Assembly: GCA_017548165.1 (NCBI GenBank)
Contig: JAFYMW010000107.1
Coordinates: forward strand, 1 to 40,016
Reading direction: 5' to 3'
DNA: 40,016 nucleotides
DNA from: Bacteroidaceae bacterium
GTDB taxonomy: Bacteria; Bacteroidota; Bacteroidia; Bacteroidales; Bacteroidaceae
Of this stretch, positions 7,393-17,683 are shown piece after piece (position 1 is the first letter of the stretch; each line of letters opens with the position of its first letter). A model generated the notes under the pieces. The model had not been told where the DNA came from. It ran no database searches and worked only from the letters and a program-made list of their open reading frames with translations. Made by a program: the position numbers and the translations under genes.

Positions 7393-10112
7393 AAATACAT
7401 CCAGTCGTTAAGATTAGTCAATATGAACATAAAAGAACCGTTATTCGCACTCGCATCATCAGACACGAACACTTCAAAATATGTCGAATAAGCGCCTAAC
7501 AGTGTCGCCTTTGTTGCTGCTTTGGTACTACCTTCAACGAACCCATATCCTGTCAGAACCGCCATATACTTATTGTCTTGCAAGTTCCACGCTGAAGGCA
7601 CATAAACCTTATATCTACCCGTAGCCACCCATTCCACGCTTAAAGAACTGCCGTCAAATGTCCTGGCTTGAATTGAGGTTGTTTCGGTGGATTTGCCTCC
7701 TGTTACTCTGCCAAAGGCAAGCACCTTCATTTCCTTTCCATAACAGGCATTAGTCATCAAGTCTATGCGATTGAGGACTATCCATCCGTAGAAGTCGTCT
7801 TCAGTACCGTAGCCCATCAACTCCACGCATTCACGGGACAACTGTATCTCACTTTTGGCAATACCATTCTCAAAGAAGTATTTGCCACTATCCTTGGGGG
7901 CAGAGTATGACATGCTTCCTTGTGTTACCGAATCCTTCCATTTGTAGTTTGCTATACACATTCTACGACCTGACTGCCCAGCATCCCACTCCAAAGTTCC
8001 AGATGTAATCCAACTTCCACCAGACGCAATCGGAACGACATTGTCGTGTGTAGATTTGTTTATACTGGTCGTCGTGCTGTCCCCGTCCATCCATTCAATG
8101 GTAAAATCAATAGAGTCAGTCTCACGGACGAAAGGTGAACGCATAGAACCATTTATCACCACATCGTTGAATGTTCCCTTGTTAGCAACTACGCTACCGT
8201 CTTGCAGGATCTGGAAATAGTTATTCGCAGTCACTACACCCTCAAGGGCTATATGTGAGGCTTTAATTTTCACACCCTCCTGGCTTGCGCCAACAAACGA
8301 TTTCAGATTGCCGTCTCCGTCAATGGCATACATTCCTGTAACCTTTGAAGTTGTGATGAGTCCAGTTTCCTCAAGCAAAGCCTCGTCCTTATCATAGACC
8401 GCTGCAGAAATCTTCACCAATCGTTCTGACTGCTCGAGCAGGGTCTTGTACTGATATGTGAAGGCTTCCACCTTATCCGTACTCAACACAAGCATATAGA
8501 GGTATATGTCACCTGTGAATGACAGCTTGAAATCACCTGTACCATTCCAAAGACCGCTACAAGTGTACTGCTTGTAATTATCACCTGTTGACTCCAATTG
8601 CTCCTCAATATTCAGCGAGTCAAACTCCACAAAGCCCGTCTTATCCACACCCTCGAATGTTACCTTGAGTGTGCCAGGATCTGCACATCGATAGAAGAAG
8701 GACAGATATACAGGAAGCGGGGTTTTTAGACCGCTTGATGTAGCACCCATTTCGGGGATCACACGAAGATTGGAATACTTCTGCAGTATATACTTGTTAC
8801 GGATACGAACCACAACTCGCCCGTTATCGGTGGTAACGCTTGCGCTGTTGCCTTTCTTTGAGAGGACATTGTTGTTCGCCCATACCCATTTATTGCCTAC
8901 AAGGAAGAAGACCGTTTCGTTGTCGGTGGTCCATTTATCCATACCATCAGCGAAGGCGGCATTGTTCAAGTAACCATTCTCCCCGAGGAAGTCCTGGCGT
9001 ATGCCAGTAACAGCTGCTTGGATCTTACCCTCGGTTATCTCGAACTTTGTCTTTACATCTTCACCTGTTTCAAGAAGGAAAGTACCCCTAAGAAAAGCGT
9101 TGTCACAATAGATACCATCCCCTTGGGGTTGCTTATCTGCAGGGAACCAGGTATCACTAATTCCGTTCAGGTTACCGAACCTTGCACGAAGGCAACCCGC
9201 AAAGCTCTTGGACTTGACCCCGTTCATCACATCAATACGAGGCTGACCGTCTTCAGTTGCTGATATGAGGATTAGGTTCTGGCGGGCTGTATTCTCAGTA
9301 TTACCCATCAGCACACACTCATCCCCAACTGATGGAGCAGTCCCGGCAAACTCTGCAACAGGTACCAGGATTGAGTTCTCGTCTACATCTGCCACCTCTA
9401 CCCAATAGCCCTTGATGGTCCCATTGGCAAAGACTTGGCAGCGTACAAGGTCGTGGGGCAAGAACTGGCTGTCTTGCTCAAAGGTTATGCGGTAATAACC
9501 CTCCAACACTTCAACCTCCTTAATCTTACCATTTGCAGCCGAGACTGCAATCTGACCACCAACACTACGGATGCGCTCGATAAGCAACTCAAGCACCACC
9601 ATCGTCTGGCGCACGGTGAGTTTGTCAATGGTCAGGTGCACGACTCCGTTTTCATCTGTCCACAAGCGATATCCGCAACCAAGCAGACCATCAACGAACT
9701 GCCCAGCTCCACGCAATGTGTCAGTGATGACTTCTTTGTATTGCACACTGTCAGACTTGCGGACTGGCTGATCGAGGAAGTCATCGAATTGTCGCTTGTC
9801 CCACTTATCAGCATTGTCCGCCTCTTTCGCATGAGCAGCCTCGTCAGCATAGCCCGCCTTTATCTTCTCGGTAACAGACTCCTCCGCATCATCGGTTCTG
9901 TGGCGCAAATACAGATAACCGTCATCGTCCATTGATTGTGCATCGAGCACAGCCTTGTTGCTATGCGTATGCCCGTCTCCATCAGAACCGCCCGATGATA
10001 CCACATTGATTGTTCCACCACCGCCCCCAGACTGGGTAGCACTACGACGGCGCTTGCTTCGTGGCAAAGCGTCACGCAAGGTGGTTATAACATTATATTC
10101 CTTCTTTGCCAT
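7389..10112 (-). CDS. large tail/baseplate fibre-like protein
   Basis: A 907-residue protein. The N-terminus is basic, followed by a Gly-rich linker (about residues 25-45) and a DGHTHSNKAVLDA segment typical of phage tail fibre or tail-endopeptidase connector regions. The middle part (about 100-380) has repeated beta-strand patterns of the kind seen in baseplate-attached fibres, including a WVEVADVDENS segment. The region at about 400-560 looks like a carbohydrate-binding jelly roll, and the C-terminus is again beta-rich. It starts 1 bp before the upstream baseplate-like gene ends and probably connects the tail tip to the giant adhesin. No enzymatic motif was seen. Confidence 0.72.
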   Translation of the reverse strand: MAKKEYNVITTLRDALPRSKRRRSATQSGGGGGTINVVSSGGSDGDGHTHSNKAVLDAQSMDDDGYLYLRHRTDDAEESVTEKIKAGYADEAAHAKEADNADKWDKRQFDDFLDQPVRKSDSVQYKEVITDTLRGAGQFVDGLLGCGYRLWTDENGVVHLTIDKLTVRQTMVVLELLIERIRSVGGQIAVSAANGKIKEVEVLEGYYRITFEQDSQFLPHDLVRCQVFANGTIKGYWVEVADVDENSILVPVAEFAGTAPSVGDECVLMGNTENTARQNLILISATEDGQPRIDVMNGVKSKSFAGCLRARFGNLNGISDTWFPADKQPQGDGIYCDNAFLRGTFLLETGEDVKTKFEITEGKIQAAVTGIRQDFLGENGYLNNAAFADGMDKWTTDNETVFFLVGNKWVWANNNVLSKKGNSASVTTDNGRVVVRIRNKYILQKYSNLRVIPEMGATSSGLKTPLPVYLSFFYRCADPGTLKVTFEGVDKTGFVEFDSLNIEEQLESTGDNYKQYTCSGLWNGTGDFKLSFTGDIYLYMLVLSTDKVEAFTYQYKTLLEQSERLVKISAAVYDKDEALLEETGLITTSKVTGMYAIDGDGNLKSFVGASQEGVKIKASHIALEGVVTANNYFQILQDGSVVANKGTFNDVVINGSMRSPFVRETDSIDFTIEWMDGDSTTTSINKSTHDNVVPIASGGSWITSGTLEWDAGQSGRRMCIANYKWKDSVTQGSMSYSAPKDSGKYFFENGIAKSEIQLSRECVELMGYGTEDDFYGWIVLNRIDLMTNACYGKEMKVLAFGRVTGGKSTETTSIQARTFDGSSLSVEWVATGRYKVYVPSAWNLQDNKYMAVLTGYGFVEGSTKAATKATLLGAYSTYFEVFVSDDASANNGSFMFILTNLNDWMYL

Positions 10113-10113
10113 A

Positions 10114-12234
10114 TCAACTGTACTCTATACCTTCGTAATTGTCTGCGGATAACTCCGCCATTGTTATCTCACTACTGTCCTGCATCAGATTCTGCACCTC
10201 TGACAAGAGAACATACTTTCCCGAGGAACTTGCATCGGTATGGATTTTCAAGTCAGGGAGAAGGCGAACCGTTCCTGATAGTGTATTGTGGCGGGAGCCA
10301 TATTGGCTATAGACACTACCGATAAGAAGTCGCTCAAGTCTATCTTCTACACCTGCACGGTAGAATGTCTGGTATGCCTTATATGTGGAATCCATAACGA
10401 GTCCCCGAGCTGAAGGCGACCAGGTTTTGCCAAGGGTACCAAGGATGGTGTCAATAGTCAGTTCCTCCTTGGCTGCCTTATTTATCCAGGCGACATCTTC
10501 TATATCATCAAGCGATATGTCTGTTCCGTTGCTGTTCACCAATGTAACCGTAGGGTTTTGATACATCAGCCAACGGGCACGGGAGTAGATATCCTTCTCC
10601 TCTCGTTTATAGTCAAACTGATAGATACCCCTGCCAATATGGAGTTCAAGGAACCCGCCATTGTATGGGGGCAGGTCTATAAACTCCCCATCTCCCATTG
10701 CCTTCCATTTCTTGGGAAGTCCATCACGGTAATATCCAATGATTGGCTTATTCTTGCTCCAGCCGCCAAAACCACTCTTACTCTTGCGGTTGTCCCAGTC
10801 GTAATAACACAGGTACATACAGCCCCATTTGCCAGCCCCAGAAACCCACTTGCAGTTCGAACCATCATGCTTATAGCTGTTCTGGTCTATCACTCCGCTG
10901 TTCTCGTAATGATATAGGATGTTGCCCTTGGCGTCCTTGAGGTAGAGCATTACAGGCACATATCCGAAGTTACACCAGTCGTTCAAGCGTTCCCAGTTAC
11001 CCTCCTCATTGGGTCGAGAAGCATCCTCGAATGGATTATAACGGACATCAAACAGCAAGTCAAGTGTTATCTTGAGCTTGAAAGAAGTTCGCTTATAACT
11101 CACATAACCCAAGAATGAAGGCTTCGTGGAAATGATAGGTACCGAAGTACAAACCCCGTTGTTCCGAGCTTTGGCAAAAGAGTTAAGCAATATCTGTGAG
11201 TAGTTTGAACTTGCCTGTCCCTTGTAACTCCAAATAACACCTGCCTCGTCATTACCGCTATAGTCACTATCAATACGATAAAACTTCGCACCATTGGCAA
11301 GAGTCATAGGCAGATTATCCTGGTCTCCCACAACAATACGGAAGCCGTCTGCAGCATTGTTCCAGTCATTATCCATCAGATACTTTCGCGTAGCCTCTTT
11401 GTCTGGAAGCACATTCTCATGCTCAAGCTCAGTATTTACCAATTTTGAATCAGCATAGGGAGAGAAAGTGACCTTCACATTATTATAGACAACATCGACC
11501 CCCAAATATGCATCGTCAGCTTTCCACCATACCTCCTCGGTCCCCATATCGTTATACACGGCATTCATATCAAACAGATATAAATAGCCTCCTTTCTGGA
11601 CCATACGGAGAGCAAATGGGCGAAGCACTTCATCAAGCACCTCACGCATCGTCATCGCTTCTCCGTCTTCATCATAGAAGTTGTCATTCAAGACATACAG
11701 GGAGGAGAGGTTGATTACACTGCCATACTGCGATGTCTTCGTACTGATAAACTTCTGCACTCCGTTATATTTGATGCCCATTTCAGCGATACAGGCATCA
11801 ATGACCTCCTGAATGGAACACACACCAGTCTTGCTCCATTTCACACGCTCCAGAACTGCAAAGTCCGAGAAGGAAAAGGTCACATCATAGTCACACCTCT
11901 CCGAATAAGGCTCTTCATACAGCTCTGTATCAAGCAAGCCGGACCAATAGAGCTTACCATTCCTGTACACATCCGCACGCATGGTACCGACCTCAATTGA
12001 ATAGAGGTCTATAAATTGGCGGTCCTGCAAGCTCTGCAAGGTAAGAGTAAGGCACGAGCCTTGAACTGGCTCCAGTTTATCTACCTCATTCCATTCTATC
12101 TCGACAGGGGTATCGTATGCGAACTTCACCTCTTGCGATGTAGCAAAGGAGGTATCGGTGGACGAAATGTCAACCCGATATAATACCCCGTCCACACTAC
12201 GGAAAGACCCTGTATATATAATCTGCATTGCCAT
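10114..12234 (-). CDS. distal tail / baseplate hub-like protein
   Basis: A 706-residue protein located directly after the tape-measure gene, the usual place of distal tail and tail-associated (hub) proteins. It is beta-rich and starts with an extended sheet-forming region (MQIIYTGSFRSVDGVLYRVD), as in Bacteroidales phage proteins that sit at this position. Its start codon overlaps the stop of the tape-measure gene by one base (TAATG), indicating coupled translation. Assignment rests mainly on position and composition; no lysozyme or peptidase motif was recognised. Confidence 0.7.
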   Translation of the reverse strand: MAMQIIYTGSFRSVDGVLYRVDISSTDTSFATSQEVKFAYDTPVEIEWNEVDKLEPVQGSCLTLTLQSLQDRQFIDLYSIEVGTMRADVYRNGKLYWSGLLDTELYEEPYSERCDYDVTFSFSDFAVLERVKWSKTGVCSIQEVIDACIAEMGIKYNGVQKFISTKTSQYGSVINLSSLYVLNDNFYDEDGEAMTMREVLDEVLRPFALRMVQKGGYLYLFDMNAVYNDMGTEEVWWKADDAYLGVDVVYNNVKVTFSPYADSKLVNTELEHENVLPDKEATRKYLMDNDWNNAADGFRIVVGDQDNLPMTLANGAKFYRIDSDYSGNDEAGVIWSYKGQASSNYSQILLNSFAKARNNGVCTSVPIISTKPSFLGYVSYKRTSFKLKITLDLLFDVRYNPFEDASRPNEEGNWERLNDWCNFGYVPVMLYLKDAKGNILYHYENSGVIDQNSYKHDGSNCKWVSGAGKWGCMYLCYYDWDNRKSKSGFGGWSKNKPIIGYYRDGLPKKWKAMGDGEFIDLPPYNGGFLELHIGRGIYQFDYKREEKDIYSRARWLMYQNPTVTLVNSNGTDISLDDIEDVAWINKAAKEELTIDTILGTLGKTWSPSARGLVMDSTYKAYQTFYRAGVEDRLERLLIGSVYSQYGSRHNTLSGTVRLLPDLKIHTDASSSGKYVLLSEVQNLMQDSSEITMAELSADNYEGIEYS

Positions 12235-15200
12235 TATTGTGTTCTCTTTTGGAATCGTTCTGTTTTGTTTAGAATACCCTTCAGCGTTCGTCCTTCAATG
12301 ACAAACTCGACCTTTCCACCTCCTGAACCTCCATCAAGCCCTATGATTGATTTCAGTTTATCGAGGGGAGCTACAACTTCCGGGTTATTGGAAGCACCTG
12401 AATACTCACCGAATATACCCAACGTCGGACCGTATGCAATACCACCATCTGCGAACTTTGGTATGGAGGCAACAGCAGCACCCACTGCTGCCATACTCGC
12501 AGCAAGGGCAACAAGGTTGAATGGGAACGGTACCGTCTGTGACTGTGCTGCTGCTCCCGAGAAGGCTTGTGCTATATTACCACCGATAACAGAAGCCAAC
12601 GCTGGCATCGCCTGGGCTACTGCCGTCAGGATATTGGCACCATAAGACAACCATCCTGCAGCACCTTCACCTACAACCCCCGACAAGGAGCCCATAAGTG
12701 AACTCAAGTTCCCCATGGCGCCCGTAAGCAAGTCTCCCTTGCTATAAGTGGAAGTAATTACCTTCTCATACTTCTTCCAGGAACCGAGCAACCCTTCAAC
12801 CTCCTTGCGTTGATCGTCACCAAGTGGATTCTTTGTATCGTCAAGCATACTCTGAAGCTGGCGTATGCGTGCCTTGACAGTTTCAAGACCTACCAACTCC
12901 AACTTCATCTGAAGACCATTGCCTGTCAGTGCATCCAACTCGGCAATCTCCTGTTGCATGGATGGGATATCCGTCAGGTTTTTCAACGCATCACGCTTTG
13001 CCTCCAATGCCTGGATAGTGCGCTGTATGTTCACAATCTCCAAAGCTGTGGCATTCTTCTGTTGGTTGCTATAGTACGAGATTGCGTTGTCAAGTTCGGT
13101 TATGGTGTCGAGAGTTGAGATGTCACCAGGGGCATTCATTGTTGCCAATGTAACATCCCACTCACCACGCAGACGCTTCAGGTCGTTTATCCACTTTTGT
13201 ATTTCCGCACGTTCAGTCGATGTTGCACGCTGTAACTTTGCCTCATAGTATGACAGTTCTGTGTTCAACTGCTCGTATGTCGTTATCTGATCAAGGCTGA
13301 CCTCTGTGTGCGCACTGTCTTCTAATGCCGTTTTAAGGGCATTCAGACGGGCTATCTCTGCATCAATTCCCGCTATATTCTCAGCGGTCGCTGTGGCGCG
13401 CAGGGATTGCTGATACTCTATCTCTGCATCGATAGCCTGGAGGGTATTCAATTCCTCGGGGCGATTGGCTGCAGCCCACTGTTGCTCAATAACTGTTTGA
13501 GCATCCTTGTATGCCTTGATCTTTTTGTGGAGTAAAGCAATGGTTTCCGTCTCTGTAGGTTTGGTTTCCTGTAGCTTCTTCTCATAGTAAGAGATAGCAT
13601 CACCCAATTCCTTGTAGGAGGTTGGGTTGGCTACAGGCTTCTCTGTGCCTTTCTTGCCATTCTTTCCTTTGCCCGAACCCGTCGCATCAAAGTCAATCTT
13701 TACCTCCTTGTTCTTTTTCTTTGCTTCGGTATTGGCATTGATGGATTCAGTCTGCTTATCCAATGTTGTAGCTGCTTCTTTTGCTGAAGCGTCATCCTTG
13801 ATACCGAAGAACTTCTTTACCCATTCCCACGCCTTTTTGATTACAGCACTTGCTTTCTCAAAAGCGGAGACAAGGAAGTCCCAAACTGCCGAGGCTACGG
13901 ATTTGACGGCTTCCCATACCTTGTCACAGATATTGCGGAATCCCTCAAAATTGTTATAGGCGTATATGACTCCAGCCACCAATGCACCAATAGCAGCGAT
14001 AACCAAGCCTATCGGATTGGCTGTCAGTACCAGGTTAAGCACCTTCTGAACGCCAGTCCATACCGCTGTAGCTGCTGAAGCTGCCTTGGTTGCGACATTC
14101 TGGAGGATTGTACTTCCTGTCAGCTTTACCACAACCTGGTTCAGCGTACTCATACCTGAATAGGCACTCTTCATCATCGTACCCATTAAGGCAATGGCAT
14201 CTGCGTTCTCCATTGCAAGAGCCGTATATGGGGCCATAGAGCCGAGCATCTCGGTAAAGCCAATCTTGATATTATCCACAGATGCACGGAGCTCCTGCAT
14301 ACGCTGGGCTGTTGTGGCAGTTCTTACCGCCGCCTGTTCCTCTGCCACAGCGGTACCCGTAAGCTGCGCTGTCATCTCATCTACGGCAGAAGCGTTCTGA
14401 ATAAGGAACTGTGCCGCCGCGATGTTCTCCATACCGAAGACCTTTGACAGATAGGTCGCATCTGACAGTTTCGGCTTCAAAGCTTCCAAGGCTGTACCAA
14501 GCGAGGTCTCGCCCAAGTCTATACCCAACTCCGTATTCAGCTTGAGAATGATATTGCGCAATGCAGTACCAGCTTCACTGCCTTTAAGGTTAGCCTGTGA
14601 AAGGATTTCCAATGCTCCGGCAGTGGATTCCACATCAAGCCCCATCGCAGAGGCTGCAGCACCCACAACCTTAAAAGACTGCGTAAGATCTTCAATCTCC
14701 GCAGCACCATATTTAGAACCGGCAGCAAGAACATTGATAACTCGGTCGGCAGCTTCTGCTCCCAAACCGAACTGGTTGATGGTTCCAGCCAAAGCATTTG
14801 CCGCACCATCAAGGCTCATACCAGAGGCGTGTGCCAATGTAATTGACTTCTCCTCCAGCTTGTTCAAGCCGTCGATACCAATTTTCGATATTTCAATTTG
14901 CGAGGCAAGCAATGAATAGGCACGGGCTGCAGCATCTGCACCCAAGCCCGACTCCTTACCAAAACGACGGCTGTTTGCCTCAAGCCCCTCAAGTTCCTCT
15001 CCAACGATACCAGTAATAGAACTCAAGTCCGCCATTGATTGGCCGAATCCCATTCCTGTTTCGGCGGCACTGGCGAACTGCGAACCGAGCCGTTCCGCTA
15101 CCTGCAGTATGGCGTTGAAGTTCGGCATGTCAAGTTTGCCAAGGGCAGACTGGAACTGTTGCATCTTCGTCTGCGTCTTGTCAACATCTGTCTGAAGGTC

Positions 15201-15278
15201 ATTGAAGGCACCAGTGATCTTCTTCACCATTGCCGACACCTTATCCTTCAACTCTATTACAAATGATACTGATTTCAT
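12234..15278 (-). CDS. tail tape measure protein
   Basis: A 1014-residue tape measure protein setting tail length and probably taking part in DNA entry. Residues about 60-330 form the conserved TP901-type core, rich in Ala and Gly with the SLLASQIE and [12 protein letters not shown] pattern. A hydrophobic membrane-active stretch follows at about 410-440 ([21 protein letters not shown]). Residues about 500-850 are long charged helices, and a second Ala/Gly hydrophobic region lies at about 890-960. It is placed after the frameshifted chaperone pair, the standard tail gene order. The length predicts a tail of roughly 150 nm if the usual 1.5 Å per residue applies. Confidence 0.93.
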   Translation of the reverse strand: MKSVSFVIELKDKVSAMVKKITGAFNDLQTDVDKTQTKMQQFQSALGKLDMPNFNAILQVAERLGSQFASAAETGMGFGQSMADLSSITGIVGEELEGLEANSRRFGKESGLGADAAARAYSLLASQIEISKIGIDGLNKLEEKSITLAHASGMSLDGAANALAGTINQFGLGAEAADRVINVLAAGSKYGAAEIEDLTQSFKVVGAAASAMGLDVESTAGALEILSQANLKGSEAGTALRNIILKLNTELGIDLGETSLGTALEALKPKLSDATYLSKVFGMENIAAAQFLIQNASAVDEMTAQLTGTAVAEEQAAVRTATTAQRMQELRASVDNIKIGFTEMLGSMAPYTALAMENADAIALMGTMMKSAYSGMSTLNQVVVKLTGSTILQNVATKAASAATAVWTGVQKVLNLVLTANPIGLVIAAIGALVAGVIYAYNNFEGFRNICDKVWEAVKSVASAVWDFLVSAFEKASAVIKKAWEWVKKFFGIKDDASAKEAATTLDKQTESINANTEAKKKNKEVKIDFDATGSGKGKNGKKGTEKPVANPTSYKELGDAISYYEKKLQETKPTETETIALLHKKIKAYKDAQTVIEQQWAAANRPEELNTLQAIDAEIEYQQSLRATATAENIAGIDAEIARLNALKTALEDSAHTEVSLDQITTYEQLNTELSYYEAKLQRATSTERAEIQKWINDLKRLRGEWDVTLATMNAPGDISTLDTITELDNAISYYSNQQKNATALEIVNIQRTIQALEAKRDALKNLTDIPSMQQEIAELDALTGNGLQMKLELVGLETVKARIRQLQSMLDDTKNPLGDDQRKEVEGLLGSWKKYEKVITSTYSKGDLLTGAMGNLSSLMGSLSGVVGEGAAGWLSYGANILTAVAQAMPALASVIGGNIAQAFSGAAAQSQTVPFPFNLVALAASMAAVGAAVASIPKFADGGIAYGPTLGIFGEYSGASNNPEVVAPLDKLKSIIGLDGGSGGGKVEFVIEGRTLKGILNKTERFQKRTQ

Positions 15279-15301
15279 ATCGATATGTTTTTTGTTTATG
15301 G

Positions 15302-15658
15302 CTATTGCAAGCCGAACTTGCGTTTAGCCCTTTCATATCTCGCGTTAACCTCCTCGCGTGTTTCCTCACGCTTATTGGCTTTTGTCTTTTGTTTCTCCCA
15401 TGGGAACTCCATAATGTCGGAAGCCTGCAGTTTTTTCTTGCTGTATGGCTGTAATGTGCACAAGCACGACATCCTAACGCGTTCCCATTCACTACGCTCA
15501 ATGCGTTCCTGACGACCATTCCAGGCATCGAAAGTCGCTTTGAACTCAGAAGGGGTGCATCGTTCAAAGTCTTGCATACTCATTCCGATACACCCCAACG
15601 CTATTCCCATAAGTGCTTCTATGCCTCCGGACTCTACTTCATCGGAGTGTTCACCGTT
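15302..15658 (-). CDS. tail assembly chaperone extension (gpT-like), made by -1 frameshift
   Basis: Open frame lying -1 to the upstream chaperone gene. A stand-alone ATG exists at 15610 (102 residues), but the frame is open back to the nine-A run (minus strand; plus-strand 15657-15665) inside the upstream gene. A -1 slip there gives a fusion of about 209 residues, continuing [11 protein letters not shown]. This arrangement, directly before a tape measure gene, is the classic gpG/gpGT design, where the longer form recruits the tape measure during tail assembly. The C-terminal half is highly charged ([19 protein letters not shown]). Confidence 0.72.
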   Translation of the reverse strand, partial: NGEHSDEVESGGIEALMGIALGCIGMSMQDFERCTPSEFKATFDAWNGRQERIERSEWERVRMSCLCTLQPYSKKKLQASDIMEFPWEKQKTKANKREETREEVNARYERAKRKFGLQ

Positions 15659-15930
15659 TTTTTTTGAGTCTCACCCTGAACCTCACCGAAGAACTCCGTG
15701 AAGTCCTCAGGCTCAAGCATATCGACAAACCTGTCAAATGGCAGGTCGAAATCCACCCCGTCGGCATTACAAGCGCTTTTCACACAGCACCAGACAAACA
15801 AAAGCATCAGGTCAACATCCTGCTGGTCAACCTCGCGGATGTCCTTGCCACTCTCACGCTTGAAACGCACCATAGCACCCATTGTAACCCTACAAGGATA
15901 CTCTACGCCTTTAATCTTCATCTTCTTCAT
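15634..15930 (-). CDS. tail assembly chaperone (gpG-like)
   Basis: A 98-residue acidic protein between the tail tube gene and the tape measure gene. Residues 1-30 (MKKMKIKGVEYPCRVTMGAM) resemble the short beta N-terminus of Bacteroidales phage tail chaperones; the rest is helical and acidic. Its last codons contain CAA AAA AAA ACG, a slippery run followed by a stop about ten codons later, so it is the short, unshifted product of the chaperone pair. Confidence 0.75.
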   Translation of the reverse strand: MKKMKIKGVEYPCRVTMGAMVRFKRESGKDIREVDQQDVDLMLLFVWCCVKSACNADGVDFDLPFDRFVDMLEPEDFTEFFGEVQGETQKKTVNTPMK

Positions 15931-15941
15931 AGCCTAAAGAT

Positions 15942-16415
15942 TTATTCAGATTTTTCACTCAAGCCGTTGCTGTCCTGCACTTTCTTGACCTCGCCCGAAT
16001 TCTCGAGCTGGACACTATACTTGGCATCATCGCCAGCCTGACCGTCAAGATCCAAAGAGGTGATGATATACTTGCCGGCATAACCGCCAGTTGTTTTACC
16101 TGTACGCTTGTCCCCGTCGCGCAACGAGTAAGCCGCATCTACAGGGTCACCCTTCAGCATCAAGTCCTTCAGCTGGTCATAGGTAGGAGTCTCTGCATCG
16201 CCGTCAGTGAGTACGCAACCATCAGCAGAGATGCTCTCGCTGAAGCTCTTGACATACTTCTCCTTCCATTTGCCAGAGGAAGCCTCCTTGGTTACTCGCT
16301 CACCTGTCTCTACAGATGTGCTGACCTTACAACCTGTACTGAAGCCAAGAGCCTTGCCACCGACACTCAAGATAAGGTCGGTACCGTCCAATACACTTTT
16401 TGCTACTTCGCTCAT
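15942..16415 (-). CDS. major tail tube protein
   Basis: A 157-residue protein with the sequence style of TP901-1-like major tail proteins: an N-terminal beta segment (DLILSVGGKALGFSTGC), a loop asking for strand pairing (VETGERVTKEAS), a central SISADGC segment and a C-terminal GKYIITSLDLDGQAGDDAKYSVQLENSGE block. It would polymerise into the hollow tail tube. The position upstream of the chaperone/tape-measure block fits. No sheath gene accompanies it, which argues against a contractile tail. Its start overlaps the upstream lipoprotein gene by 4 bp. Confidence 0.85.
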   Translation of the reverse strand: MSEVAKSVLDGTDLILSVGGKALGFSTGCKVSTSVETGERVTKEASSGKWKEKYVKSFSESISADGCVLTDGDAETPTYDQLKDLMLKGDPVDAAYSLRDGDKRTGKTTGGYAGKYIITSLDLDGQAGDDAKYSVQLENSGEVKKVQDSNGLSEKSE

Positions 16416-16996
16416 ATCGTTTTGAATTTGAGTTTTACAATGATTGTTAGTAATATGCCGATGACAACACCGACAAGAAATGATATTAACGCTATTTTGA
16501 TAGGATTCGAACGCTGTTCTTTTTCTTCCTGAACAATGTTCTGCAGATCTTCGTATGCCTCCTTGTATGTGGCTGCTACATTCTCATAGTATTCACATTG
16601 CCGTTTCAGGCTATCGCAAATGGCATACACGATTATAGTATCCCGCTTGTACTGCACTACAGCATTAGCCTGCCCGTTCTTGGCTCGATATTCTGCCTTC
16701 TGGGGAAGTTTACGGAGGCTGTCTATCGGTATCTCCAGAATCACCTGTGATTGTGGTACCGTCACCGTCTCGATCTTCCTTACTTCGTATCGTAGGCTGT
16801 CCACGGATTCCTGGGCCGTGCTCGATACAGCCTGGGAGCTCACCTTTCGTGAGGTCGCGCAACCTGTAAAGAACAGGGCAATCATCAGAATGCTTGCAAC
16901 TGTTAGCGTCGGCAATTGCCTTGCGGAGCCTCGCCATTTCGCGTTTGGTCGCACCGAACTCCTTCTTGGTCTCACGCAACTCTTCTCGTGTCTCAT
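16412..16996 (-). CDS. spanin-like lipoprotein with C-terminal membrane anchor
   Basis: A 194-residue protein with a basic N-region, a hydrophobic stretch and a lipobox ending at Cys46 (IALFFTGC), then a periplasmic region with predicted coiled coil (about 110-160) and a hydrophobic C-terminal segment (about 167-188, ISFLVGVVIGILLTIIV). Lipobox plus C-terminal transmembrane helix is the topology of a unimolecular spanin, which fuses inner and outer membranes at lysis. The first 287 bp overlap the upstream coiled-coil gene in another frame, as in Rz/Rz1 pairs. The true start may be later (a TTG lies just before the hydrophobic core). The lysis role is inference from topology and from the nearby amidase. 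Confidence 0.68.
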   Translation of the reverse strand: MRHEKSCVRPRRSSVRPNAKWRGSARQLPTLTVASILMIALFFTGCATSRKVSSQAVSSTAQESVDSLRYEVRKIETVTVPQSQVILEIPIDSLRKLPQKAEYRAKNGQANAVVQYKRDTIIVYAICDSLKRQCEYYENVAATYKEAYEDLQNIVQEEKEQRSNPIKIALISFLVGVVIGILLTIIVKLKFKTI

Positions 16997-17213
16997 GCAA
17001 TTCCTTCCTTAGCGGTTCTACAATATTTTCTATCAAAATACGGGTGGCGTGTTCAGCGTTATCAATACGCACTGTCTCGGCTTCTGCGATAGCCTTCTCA
17101 GCATCTGCATTCGCTTTACGCAAGGTCGCTTTCAGGGTTACTATGCCGACAACAGCCGCCAACAGTCCACCGCCCAGTATGTAATTGAGTATTTCGCTGA
17201 ACTCCATATCCAC
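16710..17213 (-). CDS. membrane-anchored coiled-coil protein of the lysis cassette
   Basis: A 167-residue protein with an N-terminal transmembrane helix (about 8-27, ILNYILGGGLLAAVVGIVTL), a long charged coiled coil (about 30-105) and a C-terminal tail with a C-x5-C pair and a Gly/Asp/Thr-rich end. Topology is that of an i-spanin or holin-associated protein. It sits between the amidase gene and the overlapping lipoprotein gene. Many Bacteroidales phages have such a gene at this place; whether it is an i-spanin, a holin or a regulator cannot be settled from sequence alone. Confidence 0.65.
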   Translation of the reverse strand: MDMEFSEILNYILGGGLLAAVVGIVTLKATLRKANADAEKAIAEAETVRIDNAEHATRILIENIVEPLRKELHETREELRETKKEFGATKREMARLRKAIADANSCKHSDDCPVLYRLRDLTKGELPGCIEHGPGIRGQPTIRSKEDRDGDGTTITGDSGDTDRQPP

Positions 17214-17218
17214 TCGTT

Positions 17219-17683
17219 TTATTGGTTAATCCCTATGGTCTTCAACCAAGCCTGAACATCAAAGCTGGGGCAACCCTTTGCTGCTACCTCCCTATGTCCG
17301 ATGATACGGACCTTGGGGAATCGCCGATGGAACTCCTTTACATAGGTTTCCATAGCCAGCTTCTGCTCCTTGGTGCGAGTGTCCTTGGGTGTCTTGCCAT
17401 CTGAAGCCACACCTCCAACATACACGATGTGTCGGCTTACGGAGTTATACCCCTTGGCTCCATTAGTGATCTCCCACGGATCAACATTCGCATCCTCATT
17501 GTTCTCGACAAGGCGTTCAACCTCGCCGTCCAGATGTATCAGGTCGGTATATCCCACCTGCTTCCAGCCACGCCCACCCTTGCTTACCGGGTTAGTGTGC
17601 CATGCTCGTATCTCGCCAGAGGAGACTTCACGGCCTGATGGCGTGGCTGTGCAGTGGATTACTAAATACTTCAACTTCGCCAT
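17219..17683 (-). CDS. endolysin, N-acetylmuramoyl-L-alanine amidase
   Basis: A 154-residue amidase of the T7-lysozyme/Amidase_2 type that cleaves the bond between muramic acid and the peptide stem. Zinc ligands are visible: His10 (LVIHCTAT), His130 (IIGHREV) and Cys138 (KGCPSFD). The substrate-groove segment with WHTNP and YTDLIHLDGE is also present. No signal peptide is seen, so export would need a holin. Its stop overlaps nothing and the next gene follows after 5 bp. Full-length for this compact family. Confidence 0.93.
   Translation of the reverse strand: MAKLKYLVIHCTATPSGREVSSGEIRAWHTNPVSKGGRGWKQVGYTDLIHLDGEVERLVENNEDANVDPWEITNGAKGYNSVSRHIVYVGGVASDGKTPKDTRTKEQKLAMETYVKEFHRRFPKVRIIGHREVAAKGCPSFDVQAWLKTIGINQ

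Noticed and set aside
15241-15567. 108-codon minus-strand ORF overlapping the chaperone extension
   Set aside because: It is a frame shadow: the -1 frameshift frame (15302-15658) explains the region and fits the tail gene order.
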